A stretch of 64,000 nucleotides of DNA. Source: Streptomyces sp. SID486 (lineage in GTDB: Bacteria > Actinomycetota > Actinomycetes > Streptomycetales > Streptomycetaceae). The notes below the pieces were generated by a model. The model made no database searches. It was not told the DNA's origin and saw nothing but the letters and a program-made list of their open reading frames with translations. Location of the stretch: assembly GCF_009865385.1 (NCBI RefSeq), contig NZ_WWJT01000693.1, positions 1 to 64,000 of the forward strand, read 5' to 3'. Of the stretch, positions 16,740-24,993 are shown piece by piece. The translations under genes were made by a program, and so were the position numbers. How positions within the stretch are numbered: position 1 is the first letter of the stretch; the number at the start of each line of letters is the position of its first letter.

Positions 16740-18058
16740 GCATCCCCACCAGCGGGCGACCGCCGGGTCCCGGTGCCCCGCCGGGCCGTGGCCGTCCCCG
16801 CGGGCTACGGGCCAGAGCCGGTCTGCCGGCGCTCGCCGGAGCGGGCCGTTTCGTCGCCGCACACGCGGTGGACAGCCTCGGCACCGGCCTCGTCTTCGCC
16901 TTCACCGTCGTCTACTTCACCCACGCCACCCACCTCTCCCTCGCGGAGGTCGGCGCGGCGCTCACCGTCGGCAACCTCCTCGCGCTGCCCGCCCCCGCGC
17001 TGGGCGGAGTCCTCATGGACCGCCACGGCCCCAAGGCGGTCGTCGTCACCGCCAACCTCGTCTGCGCCGCCGGTTTCACGGCGTTCCTCCTCGTCCGCCC
17101 CGCGTGGCAGGTCAGCCTCGCCTACTGCGTCGTCCAGGCCGGCATCAACCTGTACTGGACCGCTGCCCGCAGCCTGGTGCCACTGGCCGGGGTGCCCGGT
17201 GAGGAGCGTCTGTGGTTCGGCTTCATCTCCTCTCTGCGCAACCTGGGCATCGGCGCGGGCGCGGCCGTATCGGCCGTCACCACGGCCCTGTTCGGCCCGG
17301 ACAGCCTCTACGTCCTCGTCGCGGCGAACGCCGGCACGTTCCTGTGCGCCGCCGCGCTCTTCGCGACCTGGCGGCCCGCCCACGCGCCCGGCGTGCCCGG
17401 CACCTCGCGTCGCCCGGCGTCCGACGGCACGGCGGCCCGGCTGCGGGGGAGCTGGCGGGCGGTCCTCACGGACGGCCGCTATCTGCTGCTCGTCGGGGCC
17501 AACCTGGCCTTCGTCCTCGCACAGATGGTCCCGCCCGTCCTGCTCGCCGTGTACGTCACCGAGACCCTGCACGCGGGCGAGTGGATCCCCGGTGCCCTCC
17601 TCGTCGTCAACACGGCCGTCGTCGCCGTGGTCACCCCCGCGGTCACCCGCCGGGCGGCACGCCACCGCCCGCAACGCGTGATCGCCGGCGGCTTCCTCGT
17701 CGGCGCCGGCGCCTTCGTCCTGTTCGCCGCGCCCCTCGCGTGGCGGGAGGGCCCCGGCTGGACCGTGGCCGGAGTCCTGACGGCGGCGATGCTCCTGTTC
17801 ACCCTCTCCGAGATCCTCAGCTCACCCGCGCTCAACGAACTCTCGGTCGCCTGCGCGCCCGCCGAGGGCGACGGCCGCCACCAGGCCGCCTTCCAGCTGT
17901 CCTGGTCCGTCGGAGGCGCCGCCGCCCCGGTCGTCCTCACCACGCTCCTGAGCCGCCGGCCCGTCCTGCCCTGGCTGCTGCTCGCGGTCCTCAGCATGCT
18001 CGCCGTCCCCGCCGCCCGCGCCCTCGCCCCACCGGACCGGGAGGAACCCCCGTCGTGA
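16736..18058 (+). CDS. MFS exporter within the ATP-grasp operon
   Basis: The product of about 440 residues starts at a GTG overlapping the previous stop (GTGA). After a basic, proline-rich leader of about 40 residues come about 12 hydrophobic helices with the MFS loop motif MDRHGPKAV after helix 2. Its position inside the ligase operon suggests export of the pathway product or self-protection. The C terminus APPDREEPPS is encoded by the first, partial copy of the 38-bp repeat that continues into the next gene's leader. Confidence 0.85.
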   Translation: MSIPTSGRPPGPGAPPGRGRPRGLRARAGLPALAGAGRFVAAHAVDSLGTGLVFAFTVVYFTHATHLSLAEVGAALTVGNLLALPAPALGGVLMDRHGPKAVVVTANLVCAAGFTAFLLVRPAWQVSLAYCVVQAGINLYWTAARSLVPLAGVPGEERLWFGFISSLRNLGIGAGAAVSAVTTALFGPDSLYVLVAANAGTFLCAAALFATWRPAHAPGVPGTSRRPASDGTAARLRGSWRAVLTDGRYLLLVGANLAFVLAQMVPPVLLAVYVTETLHAGEWIPGALLVVNTAVVAVVTPAVTRRAARHRPQRVIAGGFLVGAGAFVLFAAPLAWREGPGWTVAGVLTAAMLLFTLSEILSSPALNELSVACAPAEGDGRHQAAFQLSWSVGGAAAPVVLTTLLSRRPVLPWLLLAVLSMLAVPAARALAPPDREEPPS

Positions 18059-18172
18059 CCACCGCTCCTCCGGACCGGGAGGAACCCCTGTCGTGACCAC
18101 CGCCCCGCTGAATCGGGAGGAACCCCCGTCGTGACCAGCGCCTTACCGGACCGGGAGGAACCCCCGTCGTGA
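18032..18172 (+). repeat. 38-bp tandem repeat carrying SD + GTGA start/stop in each unit
   Basis: A unit of exactly 38 bases is present as three full copies (18055-18092, 18093-18130, 18131-18168), preceded by a partial copy that encodes the MFS C terminus. Each unit contains GGGAGGAACCCC and ends in GTCGTGA, where TGA stops one frame and GTG starts the next. Three 13-codon frames result: 18055-18096 (VTTAPPDREEPLS), 18093-18134 (VTTAPLNREEPPS) and 18131-18172 (VTSALPDREEPPS). They lie in three different reading frames, each overlapping the next by 4 bases. The last overlaps the start of the acyltransferase at 18169 and contains a TTA codon. The peptides may have no function beyond passing ribosomes on. 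Confidence 0.9.
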
Positions 18173-19194
18173 TCCTCACCATCCTCGACGACCTGGCGGA
18201 GGTGTCCGCGGCCGAGTGGGACGTCCTCGCCGCGTCCACCGGTCTCTACCTCTCCCATCAATGGCTCGCCGCCCAGCAGCACGACCCCACCGCCCGGGTC
18301 CGTTACGCCCTGGTCCACGACGGCGGCCACCTGGTTGCCGCCGCGCCGCTGTACCTGATCGACACCGAACCCAACGCCCTTTACCGCGTCCACGACCTCG
18401 TACCCGGCCGCACTCCGGCCCGGACCCTGCTCGCGGGAGGCCGCCGCGGCTACCTCAACGCGCCCCTCCTGCACCCCCGGCTCACCCCCGACAGGCGGCG
18501 CGAGGCACTGAACTCCCTGCTGACCGCGGCCGCTTCGCTCGCCGAAGCCCACCGGGCACAGTCCTGGTGGCTGTACGTCACCGACTCGGCGGCCGCCGAA
18601 CTCGCCGACGCCTGCGGAACCGAACCCGTGCGGCTGGCCGACGACGCCCGCATCCCCCTGCCCGGCGGCACCTTCGACGACTATCTGGCGGCGCTGCCGT
18701 CCAAACGCCGGGTCGCCGTCCGCCGCGAACGACGGGCGTTCGCCGAGGCCGGTTACGAGGTGCGCACCCTCCGGCTGTCCGAGTGCGCCGACACCGCGGG
18801 CGCGCTGCTCGCCCGGCTCCAGGAGCGGTACGGCCACAGCGCCGACCCGGACGCCATGGCCCGGCTGCTGCGCGACCAGGCCGACGGCATGGCCGACGGC
18901 GGAGTCGTCCTCGCCGCGTACGCCGACGGCCGTATGGCCGGTTTCAGCCTCTACTACCACCACGCCGACACGCTCTGGCTCCGCGCCACCGGCTACGACT
19001 ACGACCGGCTGCGCGGGGCCCACGAGTACTTCAACCTCGTCTGCTACCTCCCCATCGAGGACGCCTACGCACGCGGCGCCACCGCCCTGCACCTGGGCAT
19101 GGACTCCCTGCGCGCGAAGACCCTGCGAGGCGCGGTCACCGCGCCGCTCTGGGCGATCGAGGGGGCACCGCCGCCGGGGGGACGCTCCGGCTGA
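18169..19194 (+). CDS. FemAB/BioF2-like GNAT acyltransferase
   Basis: The 341-residue protein starts at the fourth GTG of the 38-bp repeat. It has the double-GNAT layout of the 'peptidogalycan'/BioF2-like family: LSHQWLAAQ near residue 30, LPSKRRVAVRRERRAF (about 180-195), the acetyl-CoA-fold strand MAGFSLYYHHADTLWLRATGYDY and GATALHLGMDSLRAKTLRG at the end. Relatives transfer aminoacyl groups from aminoacyl-tRNA or acyl groups from CoA to amino groups. In this operon it could add an aminoacyl unit to the ATP-grasp product or give resistance by modifying cell wall precursors. Exact chemistry is unknown. Confidence 0.78.
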   Translation: MILTILDDLAEVSAAEWDVLAASTGLYLSHQWLAAQQHDPTARVRYALVHDGGHLVAAAPLYLIDTEPNALYRVHDLVPGRTPARTLLAGGRRGYLNAPLLHPRLTPDRRREALNSLLTAAASLAEAHRAQSWWLYVTDSAAAELADACGTEPVRLADDARIPLPGGTFDDYLAALPSKRRVAVRRERRAFAEAGYEVRTLRLSECADTAGALLARLQERYGHSADPDAMARLLRDQADGMADGGVVLAAYADGRMAGFSLYYHHADTLWLRATGYDYDRLRGAHEYFNLVCYLPIEDAYARGATALHLGMDSLRAKTLRGAVTAPLWAIEGAPPPGGRSG

Positions 19195-19419
19195 CCCACC
19201 CCCTTCCCGGCGCGGCACTTCCGCACGCGGCTGCCCTTCCCCCGCATTGGACCGGATCCGGCCCTACGGCGCATGAGCCCCGGGGACGTCGCCCGACCGG
19301 TGCCGCGGGCTCGCACGCGCTCCCCGGACGCTCCTGGAGCCCCGTGTCGGACTCCGGGGAACTGCCGTTGACTTGGTGCGTGCCGGACCCCTCGGCCCCG
19401 ACCACAGCTGGGAGACGAC

Positions 19420-20793
19420 GTGAGGAACGACCGACCGTGGGACAAGGCCGTGGTGATCGGCGCCAGTTACGCGGGGCTGGTGACCGCCCGGGTGCTGGCC
19501 GACTTCTTCGGCGAGGTCGTCCTCGTGGAACGGGACGCCGTCGACGAGGACACCGGCGCCCACCCCGGCGCCCCCCAGGGCTACCACGCCCACGCCATGC
19601 TGGCCAGGGGCGGCCAGATCCTGGAACGGCTGTTCCCTGGACTGCGCGCGGAGCTGCGAGCGGCGGGAGCCCCGGTGTTCGACTACGGAGAGGGCATCGA
19701 CTTCCTCCTGCCCGCGGGACCGGCGCCACGCCACCGTACGGGCGTCCGCATCCAGACCTTCACACGCGACGAGCTGGAACGCCGACTGCGACGCAGAGTG
19801 CTCGCACTTCCCCAGGTCAGGCTCAGTCCCTCCACCCGGTGCACGGGGCTGACCCGTGACTCCTCCGGCCGCGTGAACGGCGTGACGTGCCGGTCGCAGG
19901 ACGCACGGTCCGCGGTGGCGCCGGAGACACCGGAGTCGTTCGAGCTGGCCGCCGATCTGGTCGTGGACGCCTCGGGACGGTCGAGTTCCCTCACGGACTG
20001 GCTGAGCGCGACGGGGGTCGCCGTACCGCCCAAGAGGTCCGTGAAGGCGAAGGTCACCTACACGTCGATGAACTTCGACCGGGCCGAGGAGGGCGGCCCC
20101 GCACATCCGGACTACTACGTCGCCTACCAGATGCTGTTCGCCCCTAGTGTGCCCCGGGCCGGGGTTCTCCTCGCCGTGGAGCGCAACCGGTGGACGTGTT
20201 CGCTCTTCGGGTTCGAGGACCAGCCGCCGACCGACGACACCGGCTACCTGGCATTCGCCGAGAGCCTCGACAATCCACGCCTGGCCGAGCAGATCAGGCG
20301 GCGCAGTGTCCAGGAGCCCGCCCGCCGCTACACCAACGTCGACAATCAGTGGCGGCTCTACCACACGGTGAAGAACTGGCCCGATCGCCTCCTCGCCCTC
20401 GGGGACGCCGTCTGCGTCTTCAACCCCGTCTACGGCCAGGGACTGACGGTCGCGGCGATGGAGGCGGAACTGCTCCGGCGCATGCTGGGCCGCCGCCGGG
20501 CGGACGGCCGGCTGGACGGCGTCGGCCGCGCCTTCCAGAAGAAACTGGGGCGTCTGCTGCTGGGCCCGTGGACGCTGTCCACCAACTCGGACCTGATGTG
20601 GTCCCGGGAAGGACAGCCCCTCGCCGCGCGCTTCGCCCACTGGTACAACACCCGGCTCTTCCACGTGGCCGTCGAGGACGCGGCGGTGTGGGCCACCTTC
20701 GTCCGCGTGGTCAACATGGTGGCCTCGCCCGCCGTGCTGTTCCACCCCTCGGTGGCCCTGAAGGTCCTGACGGTCACCCGTCGGCGCACATAA
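19420..20793 (+). CDS. FAD-dependent oxidoreductase (aromatic hydroxylase-like fold)
   Basis: The 457-residue protein starts at a GTG after GGGAGA. It has the N-terminal FAD dinucleotide motif AVVIGASYAGLVTA (GxSxxG variant), the mid-protein DLVVDASGRSS and the second FAD motif ALGDAVCVFNPVYGQGL. Together these mark the flavin monooxygenase/geranylgeranyl-reductase superfamily. The first motif has Ser where the third glycine usually stands, known in some relatives. It lies 225 bases after the acyltransferase, so it may have its own promoter, but it is co-directional with the ATP-grasp operon and could be a tailoring enzyme. Confidence 0.82.
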   Translation: MRNDRPWDKAVVIGASYAGLVTARVLADFFGEVVLVERDAVDEDTGAHPGAPQGYHAHAMLARGGQILERLFPGLRAELRAAGAPVFDYGEGIDFLLPAGPAPRHRTGVRIQTFTRDELERRLRRRVLALPQVRLSPSTRCTGLTRDSSGRVNGVTCRSQDARSAVAPETPESFELAADLVVDASGRSSSLTDWLSATGVAVPPKRSVKAKVTYTSMNFDRAEEGGPAHPDYYVAYQMLFAPSVPRAGVLLAVERNRWTCSLFGFEDQPPTDDTGYLAFAESLDNPRLAEQIRRRSVQEPARRYTNVDNQWRLYHTVKNWPDRLLALGDAVCVFNPVYGQGLTVAAMEAELLRRMLGRRRADGRLDGVGRAFQKKLGRLLLGPWTLSTNSDLMWSREGQPLAARFAHWYNTRLFHVAVEDAAVWATFVRVVNMVASPAVLFHPSVALKVLTVTRRRT

Positions 20794-20804
20794 GCGACGC
20801 CGCC

Positions 20805-20945
20805 CGGGCCGAAGGGGGGAGACCCCCGGGCGGGAGGGCTCACGGGCATCCCTTCGCTCGGGGAGACCCCCGGGGCGGAGGGCTCACGGCACCCCTTCGC
20901 TCGGGGAGAGCCCGGGGCGGAGGGCTCACGGGCACCCCTCCGCTC
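20805..20945. repeat. About 41-base tandem repeats after the FAD oxidoreductase
   Basis: Two to three imperfect copies of a unit of about 41 bases (CCTTCGCTCGGGGAGACCCC followed by GGGGCGGAGGGCTCACGG) fill most of the gap between convergent genes. The CTCGGGGAG and CCCCGGGG parts could pair into hairpins. No gene is visible here. Confidence 0.7.
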
Positions 20946-21000
20946 CGGGCCGGCCGTCGATCACCCGCCCTGGTCCCCGTCCCGCGTCACGCGGTGGTGC

Positions 21001-21519
21001 TCACGCCGACTCCCGCCCGGTGTGCGACTCCAGCTCCCGCTTGAGATTGCGCAGGGTCGCGCGGATGTTGCGGCTCTGGAAGGCGGAGAAGGTGCTGCCG
21101 GCCGTGACGACCCGGTCGAAGACGCCGGCCACGAAGGAGGGCCAGGCGCGGCGGTCGTCGGTCCACGTCTCGGTGACCTGCGTGCCGTCGTCCGTCGGCT
21201 CGAAACGGTACTCCCAGCTGGCGATCGGGCCGCGCAGCCACGGTCGCCGGACGCCGATCGCGTGGACGCGGAACGCGAACCGACGGCCGGGGTCGGCCGC
21301 CGTGACCGTGCACCGGGTGACCCAGCGGAACCTGCCGCGCCGGTTGCGTCCGATGAACGTGGTGCCCAGCACGGCGGGGCCGGCCCCCGTGTCCCCCGTG
21401 GTGCCGAGGTTCTCAGGGCTCCAGCGGCCCATGTCGGCCGGACGGCTCACGGCCTCGTAGGCGACCTCGGGCGCGACCCGGACGTGGATGCTCTCACTTA
21501 CCGTGAAGGTGCGGGTCAT
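21001..21519 (-). CDS. SRPBCC-family protein
   Basis: The 172-residue protein has the START/SRPBCC pattern: it begins with a beta strand and VAPEVAYEAVSRPADMGRW, ends with the long C-terminal helix, and contains strands such as WVTRCTVTAADPGRRFAF and GTQVTETWTDDR. Such proteins form a hydrophobic cavity for lipids or polyketide-like ligands (polyketide cyclase/dehydrase and lipid transport group). The ATG is preceded by GAGGAACC. The ligand is unknown. Confidence 0.85.
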   Translation of the reverse strand: MTRTFTVSESIHVRVAPEVAYEAVSRPADMGRWSPENLGTTGDTGAGPAVLGTTFIGRNRRGRFRWVTRCTVTAADPGRRFAFRVHAIGVRRPWLRGPIASWEYRFEPTDDGTQVTETWTDDRRAWPSFVAGVFDRVVTAGSTFSAFQSRNIRATLRNLKRELESHTGRESA

Positions 21520-21881
21520 GGCGGTTCCTCAGCTCGGCGCGGACATGGTTACTCTCCAGTAGCGGCTCATGGTAGGCGTCGCCCTGCCGGCGCGGCCAGG
21601 CGGCCGCCGACAGGAGTCGACGTATGTCGGTGCCCGCCTCGATCCGGGACGGGTGAGCCGTGGCCGGCTGCGGGCACGCCGCCCATGAAGAACCGCCGCC
21701 TCGGCAGCGGTAAGGAACTGGAGGCCATCTCCGCTCGCGGAAGACACCACCTGGTCCGTCGAAGCGCCCCGGGCGCCCTGAGCGCAACCACACCACCGGA
21801 CCGGGCGGGCCGCGCGCAAGGGGCGCGGCGGCCCACCCCGGCCCGTGCGGCGGCGGGTGGCGCCACCGGGGCCGACCGGGG
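21520..21881. other. Gap without a convincing gene
   Basis: About 360 bases upstream of the SRPBCC gene. A very short minus-strand frame with GGAGAG followed by ATG (MSAPS) ends just before the SRPBCC ribosome-binding site and may be a vestige. Otherwise no protein-like frame was recognised. Confidence 0.4.
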
Positions 21882-22235
21882 TCAGGAGAAGACGACCGAG
21901 CGGACGAGCAGACGCTCGGAGGCGCCCCGGCCGGGAAGCAGGGTGTAGTAGGTGTCGCCTTCGCAGTCGGAGCCGAGGAAGACGGTGGCGGTGGCGTCCG
22001 TGTGGTTCCGGGGTGCCCTCGAGGCGGATCCGGGTGCGGAACCCGGCCCGACGAGGTCGATGCATTCGCCGCTGGGCGGATCGTTGAGGAAGCCCACGGC
22101 CTCGTACCCCTCGGCGGTGGTGTAGGAGTAGCGGAACTGGCCGGTCGCCGCCGTGGCTGAGCCGGGCATGGCCACGAGAAGGGCGACCGCGCCGGCTGCG
22201 GCGCCGACGGCGTGGGTGAGGGAGCGAACAGGCAC
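21882..22235 (-). CDS. Small secreted protein, function unknown
   Basis: The protein of about 117 residues is read from a GTG at 22235 after GAGAGA; upstream in-frame codons do not look protein-like. It has a clear Sec signal peptide (basic PVRSLTH, hydrophobic core, SATA|AT). The mature part of about 85 residues has two cysteines (GECIDLVG and GSDCEGDTYY) that could form a disulphide, similar in style to other small Streptomyces exported proteins. The family is not recognised. Confidence 0.65.
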   Translation of the reverse strand: MPVRSLTHAVGAAAGAVALLVAMPGSATAATGQFRYSYTTAEGYEAVGFLNDPPSGECIDLVGPGSAPGSASRAPRNHTDATATVFLGSDCEGDTYYTLLPGRGASERLLVRSVVFS

Positions 22236-22695
22236 GGGAGTTGTCTCTCTTTCGGTTACCGGTCTGGTCGGTTCCAGCGATGCCCCGGCCCCCGTGGGCC
22301 AAGCGCCCTGTCCCCCGATCGTGGACGCCGAATCGATTCGCTGCGGCCGAACGGCTGACACCGCCGACGCCGTGCGCCCGCCTGGCTCACCACGCGGAGG
22401 GCGACCCCAGGGGGCCGGTGCAGAGTGTGCGCCGGGCGTGCGCCGTGTACCACGAGGAGGACGGCGGAGCCTCACCGGTCGTCACATGCCCCCTACGGCC
22501 CGGTGCTCCGACTGCCGGTGGAGGGGGAAGGAAGCAGAGCGGGAAAGGGGCCGGTTCGGGTGACGTCGGTTCCGACGCGGAGACCGGACGCGGATTCCGG
22601 CGTCCACCGTTCGCGGCACCTCCGACGCGCCGACGGGACTGAGGCGGATGCCGTAACGCCTGATAGCGACTCACCACCAGGGGTAGTCGGGGCGT
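22236..22695. other. Divergent intergenic region, no gene seen
   Basis: A 460-base region between the divergent small secreted protein and the flavodoxin-like gene. Open frames here have poor codon bias. It probably holds both promoters. Confidence 0.45.
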
Positions 22696-23319
22696 ATGGA
22701 AGCCAACGACACCACTCCGCTGCGCGCCGTCGCGCTCGTGTGCACCCTGTCCCCGTCCCCGAAGCCGTCCAGCTCCCAGCTCCTGGCCGAGCAGACCATG
22801 GAAGCGCTCGCCGGACACGGCGTGAACGGCAAGGTCATCCGCGTCGCGGACCACGATGTGCGTCCGGGCGTGGAAGTGGACATGGGCAAGGGGGACTTCT
22901 GGCCGGAGATCCGCGAGACGATCCTGGGCACGGACATCCTGATCCTCTCCACACCGATCTGGCTCGGACACCCGTCCAGCGTCGCCCAGCGGGTGCTGGA
23001 ACGTCTCGACGCCGAGATCGGTGAGAGCGACGAAGAGGGCCGGATGCTCACCTACGGCAAGGTGGCCGGGGTGTGTGTGGTCGGGAACGAGGACGGGGCG
23101 CACCATGTGAGCGCCGAGCTCTTCCAGGGGCTCAACGACTGCGGCTTCACCCTGCCGCCGAACGCCGTCACCTACTGGGTGGGCGAGGCGATGCAGGGCA
23201 CCGACTACCAGGATCTGGACAAGACGCCGGAGAAGACGGCGGCCACCACGGCGACCCTGGCCGCGAATGTGGCGCACCTCGCCCGCCGCCTGAAGTACGC
23301 GAACTACCCGCCTTCCTGA
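22696..23319 (+). CDS. Flavodoxin-like NADPH-dependent FMN reductase family protein
   Basis: The 207-residue protein has the flavodoxin-like fold: a first strand and phosphate-binding loop ALVCTLSPSPKPSSSQLL (about 13-30), ILILSTPIWLGHPSS (the TPxWxGxPS loop that contacts flavin) and KVAGVCVVGNEDGAHH. It is probably a soluble flavin-dependent reductase or WrbA-like quinone reductase. The substrate is not evident. No clear ribosome-binding site precedes the ATG, so the start could be leaderless or slightly different. Confidence 0.85.
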   Translation: MEANDTTPLRAVALVCTLSPSPKPSSSQLLAEQTMEALAGHGVNGKVIRVADHDVRPGVEVDMGKGDFWPEIRETILGTDILILSTPIWLGHPSSVAQRVLERLDAEIGESDEEGRMLTYGKVAGVCVVGNEDGAHHVSAELFQGLNDCGFTLPPNAVTYWVGEAMQGTDYQDLDKTPEKTAATTATLAANVAHLARRLKYANYPPS

Positions 23320-23411
23320 CACCGCCCGTCTGGGCTGTCAGCCCCGGGCCCGTCCCCCCGGTTACCGTCTTCGTGGCTCCGCAATGGGGCTCCGGCCTTC
23401 GGGTCCGGCAT
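23304..23411 (-). CDS. Possible 35-codon small protein
   Basis: A minus-strand frame begins with ATG at 23411 after a strong AAGGGGGA site and encodes a charged peptide starting MPDPKAGAPLRSHEDGN and ending at 23304, where it overlaps the convergent flavodoxin gene end by 16 bases. It has no hydrophobic segment. It may be a genuine small protein or the N-terminal remnant of a gene broken by rearrangement. Support is limited to the ribosome-binding site. Confidence 0.25.
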   Translation of the reverse strand: MPDPKAGAPLRSHEDGNRGDGPGADSPDGRCQEGG

Positions 23412-23616
23412 GACGTCCCCCTTGTTGTTCATGATCCGGGGGGTGGTGTCACCGGGCCCGGAGGCATCGACGGACCGCTGATGAGGGGCTTGAGCTCCGG
23501 CTCCACCCGAGCCGGAAGAGCTTTCCGTGACGTGGGTGTGGCAGCTCGGTGCCCTGGCAAGGCCGGACGAAAGCGTGATGGAGGGGCCTGCACGTGATCG
23601 ACACCGGCGACATAGC

Positions 23617-23937
23617 CGACACTGTGCGACGACTGAGTGAGATTCCCTCGGCCTGGAGTTCAAAGGCGATCCGGGACGCCGACCACTTCTTGTCGCGGTG
23701 GAGTGCCTCGATCCTGGCCACAACGTCACAACTCATCGCCGTCGGATGACGCCGAGGGGTGAAGGAACGGTCCAACAGACCGAGTTCACCATGCTGACGG
23801 TAGCGGCTGACCCATTTCGACGCGCAGGCACGGGAGATCCCCGTCTCGGCCGCCACATGAGCAATCGGGCTGCTCTGACAAGGCTGCACGAGCCGAAGTC
23901 TCCCCTCGGGGGACAGCGGAGCGTTCCGATGAAGCAC
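23617..23937 (-). pseudogene. IS481-family transposase, N-terminal remnant
   Basis: The first 107 codons match the start of IS481 transposases: LSPEGRLRLVQPC, the helix-turn-helix HVAAETGISRACASKW, GLLDRSFTPRRHPTA and KWSASRIAFEL...SLSRRTVS. Similarity stops abruptly after RRTVS; the catalytic DDE core that should follow is missing. The adjoining sequence is unrelated. This is a dead fragment on the minus strand, marking a past insertion and deletion. Confidence 0.85.
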
Positions 23938-23945
23938 AGGCTTTC

Positions 23946-24947
23946 CTAGCGCCAGGGATCGAGGGCAAGCTTGCCGAGGGTCCGGCCCGCTTCGAGTTGC
24001 CGCAGCACCGCCGGTCCCTCGGCCAAGGGATGAACGTGGGGCGTACCGGGTGGGTACACGCCGTCGGCGATGAGGGCCTCGATCTCGACGAGCAACGACT
24101 GGTAGAGGGACGGGGCAGCGACCGCCAGTGCACCGATGTGCAGACCCTTGACTTGGACCTGGTGCGTGAACACCAGGTCTTGGGTGGTGAGGGTGGCGTC
24201 GCCGGAGGCCGCGCCGAACACGACGACGCGTCCGGTGAAGGGCTTGGCGACGGAGAGGCTGGTCTTGAACGTGGCCTGTCCCACTGATTCCAGGACCAGA
24301 TCGACACCGCCGGTCAGGCGGGTGATCTCCTCGGCCAGATCGGGGCGTCGACTGTCCAGGACCTCGTCGGCGCCGAGCCCTTTGACGGTGTGATGCTTCT
24401 CCGGTGAGGCCGTGGCGATCACGCGTGCGCCGTAGTGGCGGGCGAGGCGGACGGCGGCCTGCCCGACACCTCCGGCCGCGGCATGTATGAGGACTGCCTC
24501 ACCCGCCTTGGTCTCGCCCAGCGGCTTCAGTGCCGTCAAGGCGGTGGCCCAGTTCAGCACCAGGCCAAGGGCTTCAGCGTCGCTCCAGCCGGACGGCACG
24601 GGAAGCACACCCGCGGTCGGCATCGTCATGTACTGCGCGAAGGCGCCCGGTCCGGCTCCGACGACGTGGGTGCCGAGCTGTAGCGGAGTCTCGACGTCCG
24701 GGCCGACCCCCACGATCTCGCCGGCGGCCTCGAAGCCCGCCACGTAGGGTGCCTGTGGGCCTCCTCCGTAGGTGCCGTGGGTCTGCATGACATCGGCGAA
24801 GTTGACCCCGGCTGCACCGACTCGGATCAGGTACTCGCCGGGCCCCGGGGTGGGGCGGCGGTGATCGGTCGTGAGAGTCAGGTCCTCCGGTCCCCGGTGT
24901 GAGTGCTGGACCAGAGCTCGTACGGTCTGCTGCTTGTTGATCTCCAT
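23946..24947 (-). CDS. NADPH:quinone oxidoreductase (MDR family)
   Basis: The protein of about 333 residues has the MDR fold: GroES-like half with PYVAGFEAAGEIV, and a Rossmann half with the cofactor loop HAAAGGVGQAAV followed by the QOR signature region. No zinc ligands are seen, so it is the zeta-crystallin-like quinone oxidoreductase class. It is directly downstream of a MerR regulator on the same strand, with a MerR-type promoter between them whose predicted start point coincides with the ATG at 24947. This suggests a leaderless transcript induced by the MerR protein, perhaps in response to electrophiles or redox-active compounds. Confidence 0.88.
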   Translation of the reverse strand: MEINKQQTVRALVQHSHRGPEDLTLTTDHRRPTPGPGEYLIRVGAAGVNFADVMQTHGTYGGGPQAPYVAGFEAAGEIVGVGPDVETPLQLGTHVVGAGPGAFAQYMTMPTAGVLPVPSGWSDAEALGLVLNWATALTALKPLGETKAGEAVLIHAAAGGVGQAAVRLARHYGARVIATASPEKHHTVKGLGADEVLDSRRPDLAEEITRLTGGVDLVLESVGQATFKTSLSVAKPFTGRVVVFGAASGDATLTTQDLVFTHQVQVKGLHIGALAVAAPSLYQSLLVEIEALIADGVYPPGTPHVHPLAEGPAVLRQLEAGRTLGKLALDPWR

Positions 24948-24953
24948 GCACCG

Positions 24954-24986
24954 AAGGTAGGAGCCTGACACTTACGTCAAGGTCAA
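24954..24986 (-). promoter_or_regulatory. MerR-type promoter with dyad in a long spacer
   Basis: On the minus strand TTGACC (24986-24981) is followed after about 20 bases by CTACCT (24960-24955). The spacer holds the imperfect dyad CCTTGAC-N6-GTCAGG. A 19-20 base spacer with a central dyad is the hallmark of MerR-activated promoters. The predicted transcription start lies within a base or two of the ATG at 24947. Confidence 0.6.
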
Positions 24987-24993
24987 GCGGCTG

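Noticed and set aside
18032-18172. CRISPR-like array
   Set aside because: Units are contiguous without unique spacers, contain ribosome-binding sites and start/stop codons, and no cas gene is near.
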